Positions 63,296 through 64,000 of a stretch of 64,000 nucleotides of DNA are shown here, one piece after another. The notes beneath the pieces are model-generated. The model was not told the DNA's origin. It saw only the letters and a list, made by a program, of their open reading frames with translations, and searched no databases. The stretch spans positions 1,240,001 to 1,304,000 of the forward strand of contig NZ_LGRO01000001.1 of NCBI RefSeq assembly GCF_001280565.1, in the 5' to 3' direction. Origin of the DNA: Sulfobacillus thermosulfidooxidans. Lineage in GTDB: Bacteria; Bacillota; Sulfobacillia; Sulfobacillales; Sulfobacillaceae. The first letter of the stretch is position 1. The number at the start of each line of letters is the position of its first letter. The translations under genes were made by a program, and so were the position numbers.

Positions 63296-64000
63296 TTGGT
63301 TTCTGATATATTGTGGCAATGGGCCCATATTCTTGCGCTGATGATTCCCGTGTCTTTATTTGTGGCTATTGCCGTTCTGCGTCTAAGCGTGACACGGTCT
63401 AACTCTGCACGGTATCCCATTGCCTTTGCGGCGGTGGTTCTCTCGTTCATCCTATCGTTTGCAGTTTTCCTGGGTACCATTAAAGCCCCGATCATCATCA
63501 ACACATCTGTGTCTCTTCATCGGGTCCTCGTTTTGCCTTTTGGATTTTACATCGACCGGCTGACAGCGGTCATGCTCTTGTTAGTAACTTTAGTGAGCAT
63601 GCTCGTACACATCTATGCCATGCGTTATATGCGCGGCGAAAATTATGTTCACCGGTTTATTCCAGCTCTAACCGTGACCACCTTATCCACGGTGATGTTG
63701 GTTATGGCCAATAATCTTGTTATGCTTTATGGCTTCTGGGTGCTCACGGGGCTGTCGGTTATCTATCTTGTATCTTTAAATTGTTCGACCCCTTGGTTCT
63801 CGTGCCGGGCCACACGCCGCATGCTCGCAACATACGTGCTCGGTGACATAGCTTTCGGGCTTGGAGTCCTAGCCATCTCGGTAAGCTACGGCACGGCAAA
63901 TGAATTTGCTCTTTTTCACCTTCTCAGATCGTCAAAGACTCAACCGGTACCCGTGTTATCTCTCTCGAGCTCCGCTCTTTTAACCATCTCTACCCTGTTA
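63296..64000 (+). CDS. dabB: DabB-like proton-conducting membrane subunit (NuoL/MrpA family), cut by window end
   Basis: The frame is open from a TTG at 63296, eleven bases after AAGGAG, to the window end (235 codons). It has about seven hydrophobic segments so far. LPFGFYIDRLTAVMLLLVTLVSMLVHIYA and YMRGENYVHRFIPALTVTTLSTVMLVMANNLVMLYGFW match the start of the NuoL/MrpA proton-channel domain (motifs given in part: FYIDRLTAVM, MYMRGE-like RYMRGENY). Located divergent to dabA, 128 bases away, it is the probable DabB partner that couples cation flow to carbon capture. The C-terminus is outside the window. Confidence 0.8.
   Translation, partial: MVSDILWQWAHILALMIPVSLFVAIAVLRLSVTRSNSARYPIAFAAVVLSFILSFAVFLGTIKAPIIINTSVSLHRVLVLPFGFYIDRLTAVMLLLVTLVSMLVHIYAMRYMRGENYVHRFIPALTVTTLSTVMLVMANNLVMLYGFWVLTGLSVIYLVSLNCSTPWFSCRATRRMLATYVLGDIAFGLGVLAISVSYGTANEFALFHLLRSSKTQPVPVLSLSSSALLTISTLL

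Noticed and set aside
1-64000. tRNA, rRNA, CRISPR arrays and riboswitches
   Set aside because: I looked for T-arm-like GTTCGA patterns, regularly spaced repeats and long structured leaders and found none convincing. A covariance-model scan could still reveal small RNAs.

Overview
The window looks like chromosome of a Gram-positive (Firmicutes) bacterium, most likely a Sulfobacillus-type acidothermophile. This taxonomic call is inference from gene content and style. GC is moderate, Shine-Dalgarno sites are strong, TTG and GTG starts are frequent, and there are no outer-membrane partners for the RND or FUSC transporters. A DabA/DabB-type inorganic carbon uptake pair fits an autotroph. I see no rRNA, tRNA or CRISPR array.

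Layout. 1-5.9 kb: an MFS transporter with a perfect-armed Fur-type box in its promoter, an fhs-HAD operon, a miniature M50-like protein and a hydroxyacid dehydrogenase. 5.9-7.5 kb: an XRE/MmyB-type regulator followed by a two-domain thioredoxin-fold oxidoreductase whose catalytic motif is interrupted by an in-frame TGA exactly where the first Cys of CxxC should be (UxxC). A hairpin just downstream fits the bacterial SECIS pattern, so this is a candidate selenoprotein and the main find. 7.5-10.1 kb: DMT transporter, rhodanese and cysteine synthase. 10.2-16.4 kb: two MFS transporters, a DHH phosphoesterase, quinone oxidoreductase, lipoprotein PPIase and LMW phosphatase. 16.4-28.5 kb: SRAP, DUF89, an LCP-like/PIG-V-like pair, TauE-HesB, YihY, DUF445, pyrophosphatase, FUSC-like exporter, an amidase with a GatC/AtzG-like small partner, a MaoC pair and a CPBP-type protein.

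28.6-29.3 kb is a decayed IS605-type TnpB with a recognisable right end. 29.3-42.4 kb: P-loop kinase, aldo/keto reductase, RF3, aconitase, GNAT, extradiol dioxygenase-like protein, CCA-adding enzyme and an RND permease that apparently starts at ATT. 42.5-47.1 kb is a galactose operon (DeoR regulator, degenerate epimerase-like protein, galT, galK, mutarotase) with a TTGGGA hexanucleotide repeat before galT and no intact galE. 47.2-49.3 kb is a GT4-GT2 glycosyltransferase split by a -1 frame change at an A-tract. 49.8-55.6 kb: large FUSC transporter, membrane protein, HI0933-type flavoprotein, MsrA and a DUF4268-like protein. 56.0-57.8 kb is an intact GC-rich IS1634-type insertion sequence with 16-bp terminal inverted repeats. 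57.9-64 kb: sarcosine-oxidase-type flavoprotein, a small winged-helix regulator, DabA, and the start of a divergent DabB/NuoL-like gene cut by the window end.

Convergent neighbours repeatedly overlap at their 3' ends (six pairs), and start/stop overlaps (TAATG, ATGA) suggest translational coupling in several operons.
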